36,108 bases of DNA from Anoxybacillus sp. (GCF_023512315.1 NZ_JAILZV010000010.1:1-36108), one strand, 5' to 3'. Positions 7,490 to 17,059 are shown, counted from the stretch's first letter. Program-made: numbers and translations. Notes: generated by a model from the sequence alone, not told the origin.

Positions 7490-9004
7490 TCACCCCCACT
7501 GCTCGTTATTTAACTGATGAAAACTCGACATGTCATAGCCGACCGCACAGTCCGAACAACCGCCCATCTCGCCATAGCCAGCAGCACCTTGTTCAAAAAA
7601 TAAGTTTTGTGCCTTCTCTTTATGGGAAGTTGGAATCACGTAGCGATCTGAATATTTCGCGACAGCAGACAATCGGTACATTTCCTTCGCTATTTCTTCC
7701 GTCATGCCTACCCGCTCTAGCACGCTTACATCCGGTTCTTTCCCTAGATTCACTGCCCGCATGTAGCTGCGCATCGCTACCATTTTTTTGAGCACGGTGC
7801 GAATCACTTCCGTATCGCCAGCCGTTAATAAATTCGCTAAATACTCAATCGGAATGCGCATTTGGTCAATTGCCGGAAACATGACGTGCGGGTGAATGAC
7901 ATCCGCTGTCCCTTCAAACGCCCCCATCATCGGACTAAGCGGCGGAATGTACCATACCATCGGCAACGTTCGATATTCTGGATGAAGCGGAAGGGCAATT
8001 TGTTGCTCGACAGCGAGCTTATACACAGGTGACCGCTGCGCTGCTTCAATCCAATCTTCGCTATATCCCGCCTGACGAGCAGCGGCGATTACTTCTGGGT
8101 CATTTGGGTTTAAAAATACATCTAAATGGGCGCGGTATAACTGCTTTTCGTCTGTTACAGAAGCAGCAGCCTCTACTTTATCTAAATCGTAAAAGACGAG
8201 CCCGATATACCGAAGGCGACCGACGCACGTTTCCGAACAAACGGTCGGAAGCCCCGCTTCAATTCTTGGAAAACAAAACGTACATTTCTCCGCTTTATGC
8301 GTTTTCCAGTTAAAATACACCTTTTTGTATGGGCAACCAGTCATACAAAACCGCCAACTTCGGCACGCTTCTTGGTCAACGAGCACAATTCCGTCTTCGT
8401 CCCGCTTATAAATCGCCCCTGACGGACAAGACGACACGCACGGTGGATTTAAACAATGTTCACAAATGCGCGGCAAATACATCATAAACGTTTGCTCGAA
8501 TTCAAATTTTACTTTTTCCTCAATTCCTCTGACGTTCGGGTCACGTTTTCCTGTTTCGTGGACGCCGGCTAAATCATCTTCCCAGTTCGGTCCCCACGTC
8601 AGCTCCATATATTCGCCTGTCAACTGTGATTTTGGGCGCGCGACAGGCTGATGCTGCTTTTCAGGGCTATTGATTAACGTTTCGTAGTCGTACGTCCACG
8701 GTTCATAATAATCGTCAATCGGCGTAATGTCTGGATTGTAAAAAATGTTTAACAGCTTATTCACACGTCCGCCTGCTCGAAGCTCTAATTTTCCATCACG
8801 TAATACCCAGCCACCTTTGCGGAGATCTTGATTCTCCCACTCTTTCGGGTACCCAATCCCCGGCTTTGTTTCCACGTTGTTCCACCACATATATTCCGCC
8901 CCAGGTCGGTTCGTCCACGTATTGTTGCACGTAATGCTGCACGTATGACAGCCAATACATTTATCTAAATTCATGACCATGCCAAACTGCGCTTTAATCC
9001 TCAA
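7490..9004 (-). CDS. narH: Respiratory nitrate reductase beta subunit (iron-sulfur protein)
   Basis: 504-aa electron-transfer subunit on the inner face of the membrane. It carries four cysteine groups: C16-x2-C19-x2-C22-x3-C26, CEHCLNPPCVSSCP, CRSWRFCMTGCP and CTFCF...CSETC. The third group has Trp in place of one Cys, the usual NarH sign of a [3Fe-4S] cluster beside three [4Fe-4S]. The start is TTG at 9004, set by GGGGAGGTG at 9 nt and by homology (KAQFGMVMNLDKC is the family N-terminus). It overlaps the end of narG by 11 nt. Confidence 0.95.
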   Translation of the reverse strand: MRIKAQFGMVMNLDKCIGCHTCSITCNNTWTNRPGAEYMWWNNVETKPGIGYPKEWENQDLRKGGWVLRDGKLELRAGGRVNKLLNIFYNPDITPIDDYYEPWTYDYETLINSPEKQHQPVARPKSQLTGEYMELTWGPNWEDDLAGVHETGKRDPNVRGIEEKVKFEFEQTFMMYLPRICEHCLNPPCVSSCPSGAIYKRDEDGIVLVDQEACRSWRFCMTGCPYKKVYFNWKTHKAEKCTFCFPRIEAGLPTVCSETCVGRLRYIGLVFYDLDKVEAAASVTDEKQLYRAHLDVFLNPNDPEVIAAARQAGYSEDWIEAAQRSPVYKLAVEQQIALPLHPEYRTLPMVWYIPPLSPMMGAFEGTADVIHPHVMFPAIDQMRIPIEYLANLLTAGDTEVIRTVLKKMVAMRSYMRAVNLGKEPDVSVLERVGMTEEIAKEMYRLSAVAKYSDRYVIPTSHKEKAQNLFFEQGAAGYGEMGGCSDCAVGYDMSSFHQLNNEQWG

Positions 9005-12000
9005 GCCAATTCACCTCCCCTTTATCGAGCTTACGAATGATGACTTGTTCGTCCCGTTGGTTGCCGGTCGGTCCATAATAGTTAAAGCCGTAACTTAATT
9101 GCGCATAGCCGCCAATCATTTGCGTCGGTTTGACGTGAATACGCGTCGGGCTATTAAACGTCCCACCACGCAAATGACTAATCGCCGAACCTGGAACGTT
9201 AATGTGCCGTTCTTGCACATGGTACATAAACGCAACCCCACGCGGCAGGCGATGCGTTACCACTGCTCGTGCGACAACAACGCCATTACGGTTATACATT
9301 TCCATCCAATCGTTATCCATAATCCCTACTTCGTTTGCATCATCTTTGTTCAGCCATACGTGCGGTCCACCGCGGAACATCGTTAACATTGGCAACGTAT
9401 CCCCGTACGTGCTATGATACGACCATTTAAAATGCGGCGTTAAATAACGACGGGAAATTTCTTTTCCATTCACTTGCGGGCGGTGGTCGTGGTCGTAGAA
9501 AGCAAGCTTTCGGAGCGGTGCTTTAAACGTCGGCAACTCTTCCCCGAATTCGATCATCACTTCATGATCGAGGTAAAAATGTTGTCTCCCTGTCAACGTG
9601 CGCCACGGAATGAGCCGCTCGACATTTGTTGTAAACGGCGAATAGCGACGATTGCCTGTTTCGCTGCCGCTAAAAACCGGCGTCGATAATACTTGCTTTG
9701 GTTGGGCGGTAATCGTTTGAAACGTAATATGTTCTTCCGCCCGCTCTTCCACAAGATCTTTTAGTTTCTGTCCTGTTTTCGTTTCTGCCGCTTTCCACGC
9801 TTTTAACGCCAACGAACCGTTCGTCGTGCTCGATAGCGCTAAAATCGTTTCCGCAACGTTGCGGTCGCTCACTAAACTTGGACAATCACGATATGACGGA
9901 GACGCGCCGTTTACATCGAGCAGCCACTCATATCCTTTTTTTGCCTCCCACCCCATTCCTTTTGCTCCGATTTGCTCTTTTACCATTGGGCCAAGTGCAA
10001 TAAATTTGTCGTACACCTTTGTATAGTCGCGCTCGACAATATGAAGACGTGGAAAATTCACCCCTGGAACTGGGGTACTACCGGTTTGTTTCCAATCATC
10101 TACCGTCCCAAATGGCTGGGCAATTTCATCTTTTGTATCATGCAATAACGGTGTTGCAACAACGTCTTTTACTGGCTTTGGAAAATATTTATTCGCCAAC
10201 TCAGAAAACGTTTTCGCTAATTGTTTAAAGCAGTCCCAGTCGGATTTTGCTTCCCACGGCGGGGCAATCGCTGGATTAAACGGATGCACGAACGGGTGCA
10301 TATCGGTGCTGCTAATGTCGTATTTTTCGTACCACGTCGCCGCTGGCAAGACAATATCGGCATACAGTCCTGTCCCGCTCATCCGGAAATCAACGTTAAT
10401 CATTAAATCGAGCTTTCCTTCCGAGACATCGGCTTCCCATGTGATGTCATTCGTTTTTAGCTGTTCATTTTGTTCACTTAAGTTCGCATGGTGCGTGCCG
10501 AGCAAATGCTTTAAAAAGTATTCATGCCCTTTGGCTGAACTGCCAATTAAGTTTGCCCGCCAAACAAACAACACCCGCGGAAAATTGACTGGGTCAGACG
10601 GATTTTCGATCGCAAACTGAAGCTTTCCTTGACGAATGAGCTCGACAATCGAAGAAATGGCATCTTCATTCGAACTTGCTTTTATTTCATCGAACAGGCG
10701 AATCATGTTTGCATTAAATTGCGGATACGACGGAAGCCATCCGAGCCGAGCCGCTAAATAGTTATAGTCCCCGCCGTGCTCATAACGCGGGTTCGTGATT
10801 AACGGCGAAATTTGCGCAGCCATCGTTTGGTCTTCGTATTTCCACTGCTCTGTCGCGAAATAGAAAAACGATGTTCCGTTTTGCAGCCGCGGCGGTCCGC
10901 CCCAGTCGCGCGCCATCGCGACCGTTTGCCATCCTTCTAACGGACGAACTTTCTCTTGTCCAACATAATGCGCCCAGCCGCCGCCATTCACGCCTTGAGA
11001 GCCGGTTAAGAGAACAAGATTTAAAATCGCTCGGTAAATGGCGTCGGAATGGTACCAATGGTTAATCCCTGAGCCCATGACAATCATCGAACGCCCTTTC
11101 GAATCGACGGCGTTTTGGGCAAATTCACGGGCAATTTGAGCAACAACATGGCGATCGACACCAGTGAACGCCTCTTGCCAAGCAGGGGTATACGGCTTTA
11201 GGTCGTCATAGTCCGTCGGATAATCGCCAGAAAGACCGCGCGAAACCCCCATTTTCGCTAGCAGCAAATCAAATACCGTGGTGACGTACGTGCCTTGTTT
11301 CGTCTTTTTTACAGGAACAGACCGTGTTAACACCGCTTTTTCCTCCGCTTCAAAATGCGGAAGATGAACGGTAACGAGCGCATCTTCCTTTCCTAAAAGC
11401 GTCAGCGCTGGAGATACCCCTTCTAAATCTAAGTTCCATTTTCCGCCTTCTTCCCAACGGTGACCGATCGTTCCGTTCGGCACGACAAATTCGTTGGACT
11501 GCTCGTCAAATACGACCGGTTTCCATTCCGCATTCGTCACGGACATGCCAAGGTCGCTTGCACGTAAAAAACGATCAGCGATATACCCTTCCCCCTGTTG
11601 CTTTAGTTGAATAAGAAACGGCAAATCGGTAAATGTTTTTGCATAGTCCATAAAGTAATCCGTTTGTTTGTCCACGTAAAACTCTTTTAAAATGACGTGC
11701 GTCATTGCCATCGCTAATGCTCCATCCACCCCTGGCTGCACCGCCAACCATTGATCGGCAAATTTAACAAATTCCGCGTAGTCTGGACTAACGGCAACCA
11801 CTTTCGTCCCTCGATAGCGCGCTTCGACGTAAAAATGAGCGTCCGGCGTTCGCGTTTGTGGCAAATTTGAGCCCCAAATGAGCATATAGCTGGAGTTAAA
11901 CCAGTCAGAGCTTTCCGGAACGTCCGTCTGCTCGCCCCATATTTGCGGCGATGCTGGCGGCAAATCGGCATACCAATCATAAAAGCTTAACATCGCTCCA

Positions 12001-12638
12001 CCAAGCAAATTTAAAAAGCGCGACCCTGCCGCATGACTGACCATCGACATCGCTGGAATCGGCGAAAACCCAAAAATACGGTCAGGGCCGTATTGTTGGA
12101 TTGTATGTAGCAGGGATGCGGCGATCATGGTGCTCACTTCCTCCCAACTTGTGCGAACGAACCCGCCTTTGCCACGCGCCTGTTTGTATCGCTTCGATCG
12201 CTCCGGATCTTCCACAATCGATTTCCATGCTGCCACCGGATCAGTTTCACGGCGCAACGCCTCGCGCCATAATTGCAAAAGCGCCCCACGAACGTACGGA
12301 TAGCGAACACGCAAAGGGCTGTATGTATACCAAGAGAAGCTCGCTCCACGCGGGCAGCCACGCGGTTCATATTCTGGCATGTCAGGTCCTGTTGTCGGAT
12401 AATCGGTTTGTTGCGTTTCCCAGGCGATAATGCCGTCTTTTACATGCACTTTCCAGCTGCAGGAACCAGTGCAATTGACGCCATGCGTCGTACGCACAAC
12501 TTTATCATGTTGCCAACGCTGGCGGTATCGTTGCTCCGATTCGCGTCCATATGGCGATAACTCCGCATGGGTGGCTATTTTTTCTGATTTTCCGAAATAG
12601 CGTAACTTTTTCATGAATGGAGAAATGTGTCGCTCCAT
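8994..12638 (-). CDS. narG: Respiratory nitrate reductase alpha subunit (Mo-bisMGD catalytic subunit)
   Basis: 1214-aa catalytic subunit that reduces nitrate to nitrite at a molybdenum bis-MGD centre, facing the cytoplasm. The FS0 [4Fe-4S] site is visible as H52-x3-C56-x3-C60 with C95. The predicted Mo ligand is the first Asp of SFYDWYADLPPASP (about residue 221, E. coli D222). The C-terminal molybdopterin-dinucleotide domain (GLYADIVLPAATWYEKYD, then TPHFKWSYHSTYGD) is intact. No twin-arginine signal is present, as usual for NarG. ATG 12638 follows AAAGGAGC. It lies 19 nt after the hemerythrin-like gene, so they probably share a transcript. Confidence 0.97.
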   Translation of the reverse strand: MERHISPFMKKLRYFGKSEKIATHAELSPYGRESEQRYRQRWQHDKVVRTTHGVNCTGSCSWKVHVKDGIIAWETQQTDYPTTGPDMPEYEPRGCPRGASFSWYTYSPLRVRYPYVRGALLQLWREALRRETDPVAAWKSIVEDPERSKRYKQARGKGGFVRTSWEEVSTMIAASLLHTIQQYGPDRIFGFSPIPAMSMVSHAAGSRFLNLLGGAMLSFYDWYADLPPASPQIWGEQTDVPESSDWFNSSYMLIWGSNLPQTRTPDAHFYVEARYRGTKVVAVSPDYAEFVKFADQWLAVQPGVDGALAMAMTHVILKEFYVDKQTDYFMDYAKTFTDLPFLIQLKQQGEGYIADRFLRASDLGMSVTNAEWKPVVFDEQSNEFVVPNGTIGHRWEEGGKWNLDLEGVSPALTLLGKEDALVTVHLPHFEAEEKAVLTRSVPVKKTKQGTYVTTVFDLLLAKMGVSRGLSGDYPTDYDDLKPYTPAWQEAFTGVDRHVVAQIAREFAQNAVDSKGRSMIVMGSGINHWYHSDAIYRAILNLVLLTGSQGVNGGGWAHYVGQEKVRPLEGWQTVAMARDWGGPPRLQNGTSFFYFATEQWKYEDQTMAAQISPLITNPRYEHGGDYNYLAARLGWLPSYPQFNANMIRLFDEIKASSNEDAISSIVELIRQGKLQFAIENPSDPVNFPRVLFVWRANLIGSSAKGHEYFLKHLLGTHHANLSEQNEQLKTNDITWEADVSEGKLDLMINVDFRMSGTGLYADIVLPAATWYEKYDISSTDMHPFVHPFNPAIAPPWEAKSDWDCFKQLAKTFSELANKYFPKPVKDVVATPLLHDTKDEIAQPFGTVDDWKQTGSTPVPGVNFPRLHIVERDYTKVYDKFIALGPMVKEQIGAKGMGWEAKKGYEWLLDVNGASPSYRDCPSLVSDRNVAETILALSSTTNGSLALKAWKAAETKTGQKLKDLVEERAEEHITFQTITAQPKQVLSTPVFSGSETGNRRYSPFTTNVERLIPWRTLTGRQHFYLDHEVMIEFGEELPTFKAPLRKLAFYDHDHRPQVNGKEISRRYLTPHFKWSYHSTYGDTLPMLTMFRGGPHVWLNKDDANEVGIMDNDWMEMYNRNGVVVARAVVTHRLPRGVAFMYHVQERHINVPGSAISHLRGGTFNSPTRIHVKPTQMIGGYAQLSYGFNYYGPTGNQRDEQVIIRKLDKGEVNWLED

Positions 12639-12657
12639 AACAAGCTCCTTTCTTTGT

Positions 12658-13065
12658 TTAAAATAAAAGTCGCTCTTCTTCTCGGCTATGAATTTCGTTG
12701 ATAAATAACAACGCGCGAAAACGATCTAATACGTCGCGATTTACTTCTGTTTGCATTCGTTGTTTAATCTCCGCCACAATCATACGCAACAAATCATGGT
12801 CACGCTTCAGCATGGCGATTGTTTCTACTAGCTGTGGCTCTCCCTCTAACTTCTCCTTATAAAACCCTTCTTCTTCCGACTGGGCATGGGCGAGCACACG
12901 CATTTCCCAATGTTCGACAAGCGCATCCGCTACTTCTTGTAATGCGTCGTTTTTCTTTTCCTCGTATAGTTTTTCGAGTAAATCGGTTAAATGTTTTGCC
13001 TCGATAAAGGCACCGTCATGTATGGAACGATGGGCGTCTAATTGTCGCAGCGACGGTCCGGACAT
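12658..13065 (-). CDS. Hemerythrin-like (HHE domain) protein heading the nar operon
   Basis: 135-aa, all-helical, cytosolic. It shows the spaced His/acid pattern of the HHE cation-binding (hemerythrin-like) family: HRSIHDGAF in helix 1, EHWEMRVLAHAQSEEEGF in helix 2, RDHDLLRMI in helix 3 and EIHSREEERLLF at the C-terminus. Such proteins bind a diiron centre and can act in O2 or NO sensing or in iron-sulfur repair (RIC/YtfE); which applies here is not known. AAGGAGTGAGGAG precedes the ATG. It is the first gene of the nar unit and only 19 nt from narG, so a role linked to nitrate respiration or NO stress is inferred. Confidence 0.8.
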   Translation of the reverse strand: MSGPSLRQLDAHRSIHDGAFIEAKHLTDLLEKLYEEKKNDALQEVADALVEHWEMRVLAHAQSEEEGFYKEKLEGEPQLVETIAMLKRDHDLLRMIVAEIKQRMQTEVNRDVLDRFRALLFINEIHSREEERLLF

Positions 13066-13089
13066 CTCCTCACTCCTTCCTCTTTCCTA

Positions 13090-13117
13090 CCTATACAGTT
13101 TTTCTATTTTTTAGTAA
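13090..13117 (-). promoter_or_regulatory. Weak candidate promoter for the hemerythrin-narGHJI operon
   Basis: Minus strand TTACTA (13117-13112), 16-nt spacer, TATAGG (13095-13090). The whole space between the mod terminator and the first gene is about 67 bp of AT-rich DNA. No TGTGA-N6-TCACA box was found in it, unlike the neighbouring genes. Confidence 0.3.
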
Positions 13118-13132
13118 TTATTCCATTAATCC

Positions 13133-13163
13133 ATAAAAAAAAGACGGCTCTTTAAGCCATCTT
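13133..13163 (-). terminator. Terminator after modC
   Basis: 9-position stem AAGACGGCT/AGCCATCTT (13141-13149 and 13155-13163), followed on the minus strand by TTTTTTTT. It separates the mod genes from the nar operon. Confidence 0.85.
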
Positions 13164-13164
13164 G

Positions 13165-14208
13165 TTATTTTTCAAGAAAAAATAAATGTTCTGGTGGGAG
13201 ATGTATTTTTTTCTTTGTTTGCCCAAAGGAAGACCATTCTTTTCTTGGGACTTTTACTTGCAATTGAAAATGTTTCGTTTCTAAAATCGCTTCCACAACG
13301 TTCATTCTCGTTTTTGTTTGCACGATGTCGTAATCAAACGTATTGACACACTCGTTTTCTACAAACATAAGATGATCGTAATGAATCGCGACAAAATCGA
13401 AAGAAGATGGAGAAGTGGCTTTCATAAATAACTCGCTATCTCCAACAACAGCAATGACACCTTGGTCAACTGGACGAATGTTTGCAACAGGAAAAATATT
13501 TTTATATCCAAGCATTCGAGCAACGGGTACGTTCACAGGTCGAGCCAATATTTCTTCTTTTGCCCCTAACTGAATAACGCTTCCGTTATGATAAATAATC
13601 CATCGGTCGCATAACCGATCCGCTTCCTCAAGGTTATGCGTGACTAATAGCACCACGCCGGAAAAATGTTTGTCAATAAATGTGAGCAGCTGTTGCTCTA
13701 GCGTTTCTTTCATGGATGGGTCGACCGCCGAGAGCGGCTCATCTAACAATAAAACATCCGGCTCGATAATAAGCGCGCGCGCTAAAGCGACCCGCTGTTG
13801 CTGCCCGCCGGACAATTCCGCTGGATAGCGGTCTCCGTATCGCTCTAACTCCATGTTTTTTAGCATCTTTTCCACTTTTTCTTCTACTTCTGCTTTCGGT
13901 TTTCCTTTCAATCCAAACGCGATATTTTGCTTAACCGTTAAATGAGGAAAAAGCGCATAATTTTGAAACATATAGCCGATTTTTCGTTCTCTCGGTTTGA
14001 TGTTTACTCCTTGCCCCGCATCGAAAAAGGGACGGTCATTTAGCGTAATTATCCCTTCATCTGGTGTTTCAAGCCCAGCGAGGCATTGCAGCGTCAAACT
14101 TTTCCCTGATCCAGACGGTCCTAAAATGGCGGTAATCCCTTTTTCCACAGTAAAGGAAACATCTAATAGAAAATGAGGAAACGTTTTTTTAATGTTTACG
14201 TGCAGCAT
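13165..14208 (-). CDS. modC: Molybdate ABC transporter ATP-binding protein
   Basis: 347-aa ATPase of the molybdate importer, on the inner face of the membrane. Walker A GPSGSGKS, Q-loop FQNYALFP, signature LSGGQQQR, Walker B VLLLDEP and H-loop THNLEEAD are all present. A C-terminal part of about 120 residues follows, probably a TOBE-like oxyanion-sensing region, though I see no clear motif there. ATG 14208 is preferred because AGGAG lies 9 nt before it; the ATG at 14217 sits directly on the AGGAG. It overlaps the end of modB, so translation is coupled. Confidence 0.9.
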   Translation of the reverse strand: MLHVNIKKTFPHFLLDVSFTVEKGITAILGPSGSGKSLTLQCLAGLETPDEGIITLNDRPFFDAGQGVNIKPRERKIGYMFQNYALFPHLTVKQNIAFGLKGKPKAEVEEKVEKMLKNMELERYGDRYPAELSGGQQQRVALARALIIEPDVLLLDEPLSAVDPSMKETLEQQLLTFIDKHFSGVVLLVTHNLEEADRLCDRWIIYHNGSVIQLGAKEEILARPVNVPVARMLGYKNIFPVANIRPVDQGVIAVVGDSELFMKATSPSSFDFVAIHYDHLMFVENECVNTFDYDIVQTKTRMNVVEAILETKHFQLQVKVPRKEWSSFGQTKKKIHLPPEHLFFLEK

Positions 14209-14890
14209 GTGCTCCATCTCCTCGAACCATACGTTTTTCGATGCGTCTCATCATATATAATAGCAACACAGACACACTCGTCATGATGATAACAAGCACA
14301 TTCGCTAGCCGATGGTTGCCCGCAAGCAACGCGTCGTAAATGGCTACTGGCATTGTTAACGTTTCATTCGGAATATTGCCTGCAACCATTAACGTGGCAC
14401 CAAAATCACCGAGCGCTCGAGCAAAGACAAGCATAATCCCAGACGCTACGCCGCGCCAAGAAAGCGGAAAGATGACAACAAAAAAAATATTTATGTCTGA
14501 GCGCCCCAATACTTTAGCCGCACGAATTAAATTAGGATCAATACTAGCAAAAGCAGCACGTGCTGATTTAATTAAAAACGGGACAGCTACGACAAAAGCC
14601 GCAAGCACTGCGCCAAACGGCGTAAACACGATAGTGATTCCGAACGTTTTTTCTAAAAACTCCCCGATGATGCTTTTCCGACCAAGCAAAACGAGCAAAT
14701 AATACCCAAGCACGGTCGGCGGCAAAATTACCGGCAATGTCGTCAGTGCATCGATAAAATCAGCGACTTTTCCGTGGGAGCGACTTAAATAATAAGCGAT
14801 TGGAATGCCAATCAGAGCGGCAAGCACCGTCGCTGCCGTTGCTACTTTAAGCGATAAAAAGAGCGGGAATAAATCGAGCGACTCCACCAC
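14189..14890 (-). CDS. modB: Molybdate ABC transporter permease
   Basis: 233-aa membrane permease with five to six hydrophobic helices. The cytoplasmic coupling loop RAAKVLGRSDINIFFVVIFP followed by SWRGVASGIMLVFARALGDFG matches the ModB EAA-type loop. Its GTG start overlaps the modA stop (TAGTG); AAAGGGG lies upstream within the modA end. The 3' end overlaps modC. Confidence 0.93.
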   Translation of the reverse strand: MVESLDLFPLFLSLKVATAATVLAALIGIPIAYYLSRSHGKVADFIDALTTLPVILPPTVLGYYLLVLLGRKSIIGEFLEKTFGITIVFTPFGAVLAAFVVAVPFLIKSARAAFASIDPNLIRAAKVLGRSDINIFFVVIFPLSWRGVASGIMLVFARALGDFGATLMVAGNIPNETLTMPVAIYDALLAGNHRLANVLVIIMTSVSVLLLYMMRRIEKRMVRGDGAHAARKH

Positions 14891-15642
14891 TATTTCCCCT
14901 TTGGAAGCGAAAAGCCGTATTTTTTCATGATTTTCTGTCCTTCCGTGCTACGTAGAAAAGCAACGAATTGCTTTGCTTCCTCCCGATGTTTCGTTGCGGT
15001 CATTACTGCCACCGCTTGCTGAATTGGGGCGTGCATCGTTTCCTTGATAAGATGGAAATCGGCGTCGCTCGTCTTCATAAGCGAAAGCGCCACAATTCCT
15101 GCTTCCGCATTTCCTGATTCTACGTATGCCAGCGTATCGGCGATGTTTTTGCCATACACAATTTTCGGTTGAACGTTTTCCCAAATTCCTGCATGTTGCA
15201 ACGCTTGCTTCGCTGCTAATCCGTACGGCGCATGGTCAGGGTTGGCGATGGCAATTTTTTTAATGTCATCTTTTAATAAGTCGTTCAACGTTTGCACCGA
15301 TTTCAATTTCGTGGCGATGCCGATGCGACCTAACGCATAGACATGAGCTGTTTCCGGCATAACGAGCTTTTCTTTTGTCAGCTTGTCAATCGCTTGAACG
15401 TTCGCAGCAGCAAATACATCAAACGGCGCACCGTTTTCGATTTGTTCCGCTAGCTGCCCCGTCGAACCAAACGAAAAAACAACACGCGTTCCCGTCTTTG
15501 CTTCAAACCGCTTTCCGACTTCTTGAAAAGCGAGCGTTAAATCGGCCGCAGCCGCCACTTTCAACGTAGGTGGGTCGGTTTTTGCAGCGCATGCCCCCAT
15601 CAACAAACTTAAAAGCATCATAAAAACAATTCCTTTTCGCAA
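14890..15642 (-). CDS. modA: Molybdate-binding lipoprotein
   Basis: 250-aa extracytoplasmic substrate-binding protein of the molybdate importer, tethered by lipid. A short signal (LRKGIVFMMLLSLLMGAC) ends in a lipobox-like MGAC. ModA features: KVAAAADLTLAFQEVG near the N-terminus (oxyanion-binding Ser/Ala/Asp loop), VVFSFGSTGQLAEQI (second oxyanion loop), PFDVFAAANVQAID, and ANPDHAPYGLAAKQAL. The TTG start follows AGGGGG at 7 nt. The gene sits only about 30 bp from the narK2 terminator, with no clear promoter of its own. Confidence 0.93.
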   Translation of the reverse strand: MRKGIVFMMLLSLLMGACAAKTDPPTLKVAAAADLTLAFQEVGKRFEAKTGTRVVFSFGSTGQLAEQIENGAPFDVFAAANVQAIDKLTKEKLVMPETAHVYALGRIGIATKLKSVQTLNDLLKDDIKKIAIANPDHAPYGLAAKQALQHAGIWENVQPKIVYGKNIADTLAYVESGNAEAGIVALSLMKTSDADFHLIKETMHAPIQQAVAVMTATKHREEAKQFVAFLRSTEGQKIMKKYGFSLPKGK

Positions 15643-15669
15643 ACGATTTCCCCCTCTGTCGCCGTTCAG

Positions 15670-15705
15670 AAAAAAGGGAATATCGTTTAACGATATTCCC
15701 TTTTC
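15670..15705 (-). terminator. Terminator between narK2 and modA
   Basis: Near-perfect palindrome GGGAATATCG/CGATATTCCC (15676-15700) located right after the modA start region and upstream (on +) of the narK2 stop. On the minus strand it follows narK2 and continues CTTTTTTC. The plus strand also has TTTT. Confidence 0.85.
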
Positions 15706-15708
15706 CCA

Positions 15709-17019
15709 TTAGCATTTAATTTCGGCATTCTTTCTAGCATAATAGTACCAGTTTAAAATGAAAGATACAACATAAAACGCAATGAAGAAATAAAACGCTG
15801 TAATTGGTGTTCCTGTATTTTGCGCTGCCCATCCGAACAACTTCGGAATGAAGAACGAGCCATATGCTGCAAACGCTGCGGTAAATCCAAGCACTGGCGC
15901 TGCTTCCTTCGGCGGGAAGATGATTGGAATCATTTGGAATGTCGAACCAGAACCTGCGCCTGCTGCAATAAACAAAATTAAGAACGAAATTAAGAAGCCG
16001 ACAAATTGTTTTTCTAATGTAAAGTACATGACTGCGGCTGCACCAAGCCCCATTGTAACAATGACATATGTCGTTACACGTGCACCACCAAGTTTGTCAG
16101 ATAACCAACCACCGACTGGACGAGCGGCTGCCGCTAAAAAGGCACCTAAAAAGGCGAGCGATACGTGCTCAGGGAATTGCGATTTTAATAATAGCGGGAA
16201 CGCTGCCGCATAGCCGATAAACGAACCGAATGTCGCGATATATAGCCATGTCATAATCCATGTATGTTTCCGTTTGACGATGACAAACTGTTCTGCTACC
16301 GACTGTTTGGCGTTCGGAAGATTATCCATTCCGAAATAAGCGATAATCGTAAATACAATAATCGGAATGACCCAAATAAATGCAGCGTTTTGCAACCATA
16401 CTTTTGTTCCATCGGCCAATACTTGCGCCTCACCGCCAATGGCACCAAACACCCCAGCAGTAACGATAAGCGGGGTCACAAAATGAACGACCGATACCCC
16501 CATATTTCCTAATCCACCATTAATCCCAAGCGCCGTCCCTTTTTCTTTTTTCGGATAAAAGAAGCTAATGTTTGCAAGTGCGGACGAAAAGTTTCCGCCG
16601 CCAAGACCACAAAGAGCAGCAAGCAATAACATTACCCCATACGGAGTGTCCGGATTTTGCACCGCTAATCCTACGCCGATTGCTGGAAGTAGCAAAATAC
16701 CGGTCGAAAACACTACCCAGTTTCTTCCACCAAACTTCCCAACGGCAAACGTATATACGAAGCGAAGTGTGGCACCGACAAGCCCTGGAATCGCTGCCAA
16801 TGTAAACAATTGGCTTTGCGTAAAATGGAACCCAATATCGTTTAAGCGCGCCGCAACAACGGACCAAATTTGCCAAACGATAAAGGCAAGCATTAATGTC
16901 GGAACAGAAATCCAAAGGTTACGTCTTGCGTGTCTTTTCCCTTCTTTTTCCCAAAACACTGGATCCTCTGGATTCCAGTAAGAACCGATTCTCCCTTTTT
17001 TCTTTGTTGTTTCGCTCAT
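15709..17019 (-). CDS. narK: NarK2-type nitrate/nitrite transporter (MFS)
   Basis: 436-aa major facilitator protein with about 12 membrane helices. The nitrate signature GGGNFSSALANISFFYP lies after helix 4 and a second Gly-rich nitrate-type motif (GSGSTFQMIPIIFP) sits in the second half, as in E. coli NarK-type nitrate/nitrite antiporters. The N-terminus has an extra polar segment (GSYWNPEDPVFWEKEGKRHA) seen in this subfamily. A longer frame starts 45 nt upstream, but ATG 17019 has AAAGGAG at 9 nt. It has its own CRP/FNR-type promoter (17060-17102) and a strong terminator. It would export nitrite or exchange it for nitrate during nitrate respiration. Confidence 0.9.
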   Translation of the reverse strand: MSETTKKKGRIGSYWNPEDPVFWEKEGKRHARRNLWISVPTLMLAFIVWQIWSVVAARLNDIGFHFTQSQLFTLAAIPGLVGATLRFVYTFAVGKFGGRNWVVFSTGILLLPAIGVGLAVQNPDTPYGVMLLLAALCGLGGGNFSSALANISFFYPKKEKGTALGINGGLGNMGVSVVHFVTPLIVTAGVFGAIGGEAQVLADGTKVWLQNAAFIWVIPIIVFTIIAYFGMDNLPNAKQSVAEQFVIVKRKHTWIMTWLYIATFGSFIGYAAAFPLLLKSQFPEHVSLAFLGAFLAAAARPVGGWLSDKLGGARVTTYVIVTMGLGAAAVMYFTLEKQFVGFLISFLILFIAAGAGSGSTFQMIPIIFPPKEAAPVLGFTAAFAAYGSFFIPKLFGWAAQNTGTPITAFYFFIAFYVVSFILNWYYYARKNAEIKC

Positions 17020-17059
17020 TTTTCGTTTCTCCTTTTTTAAAATCATTTCTTTTGTTTTC

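Noticed and set aside
9099..12560. Several plus-strand frames of 60-110 codons opposite narG
   Set aside because: Shadows of the narG coding strand; no ribosome sites, no recognisable domains, and codon pattern follows narG.
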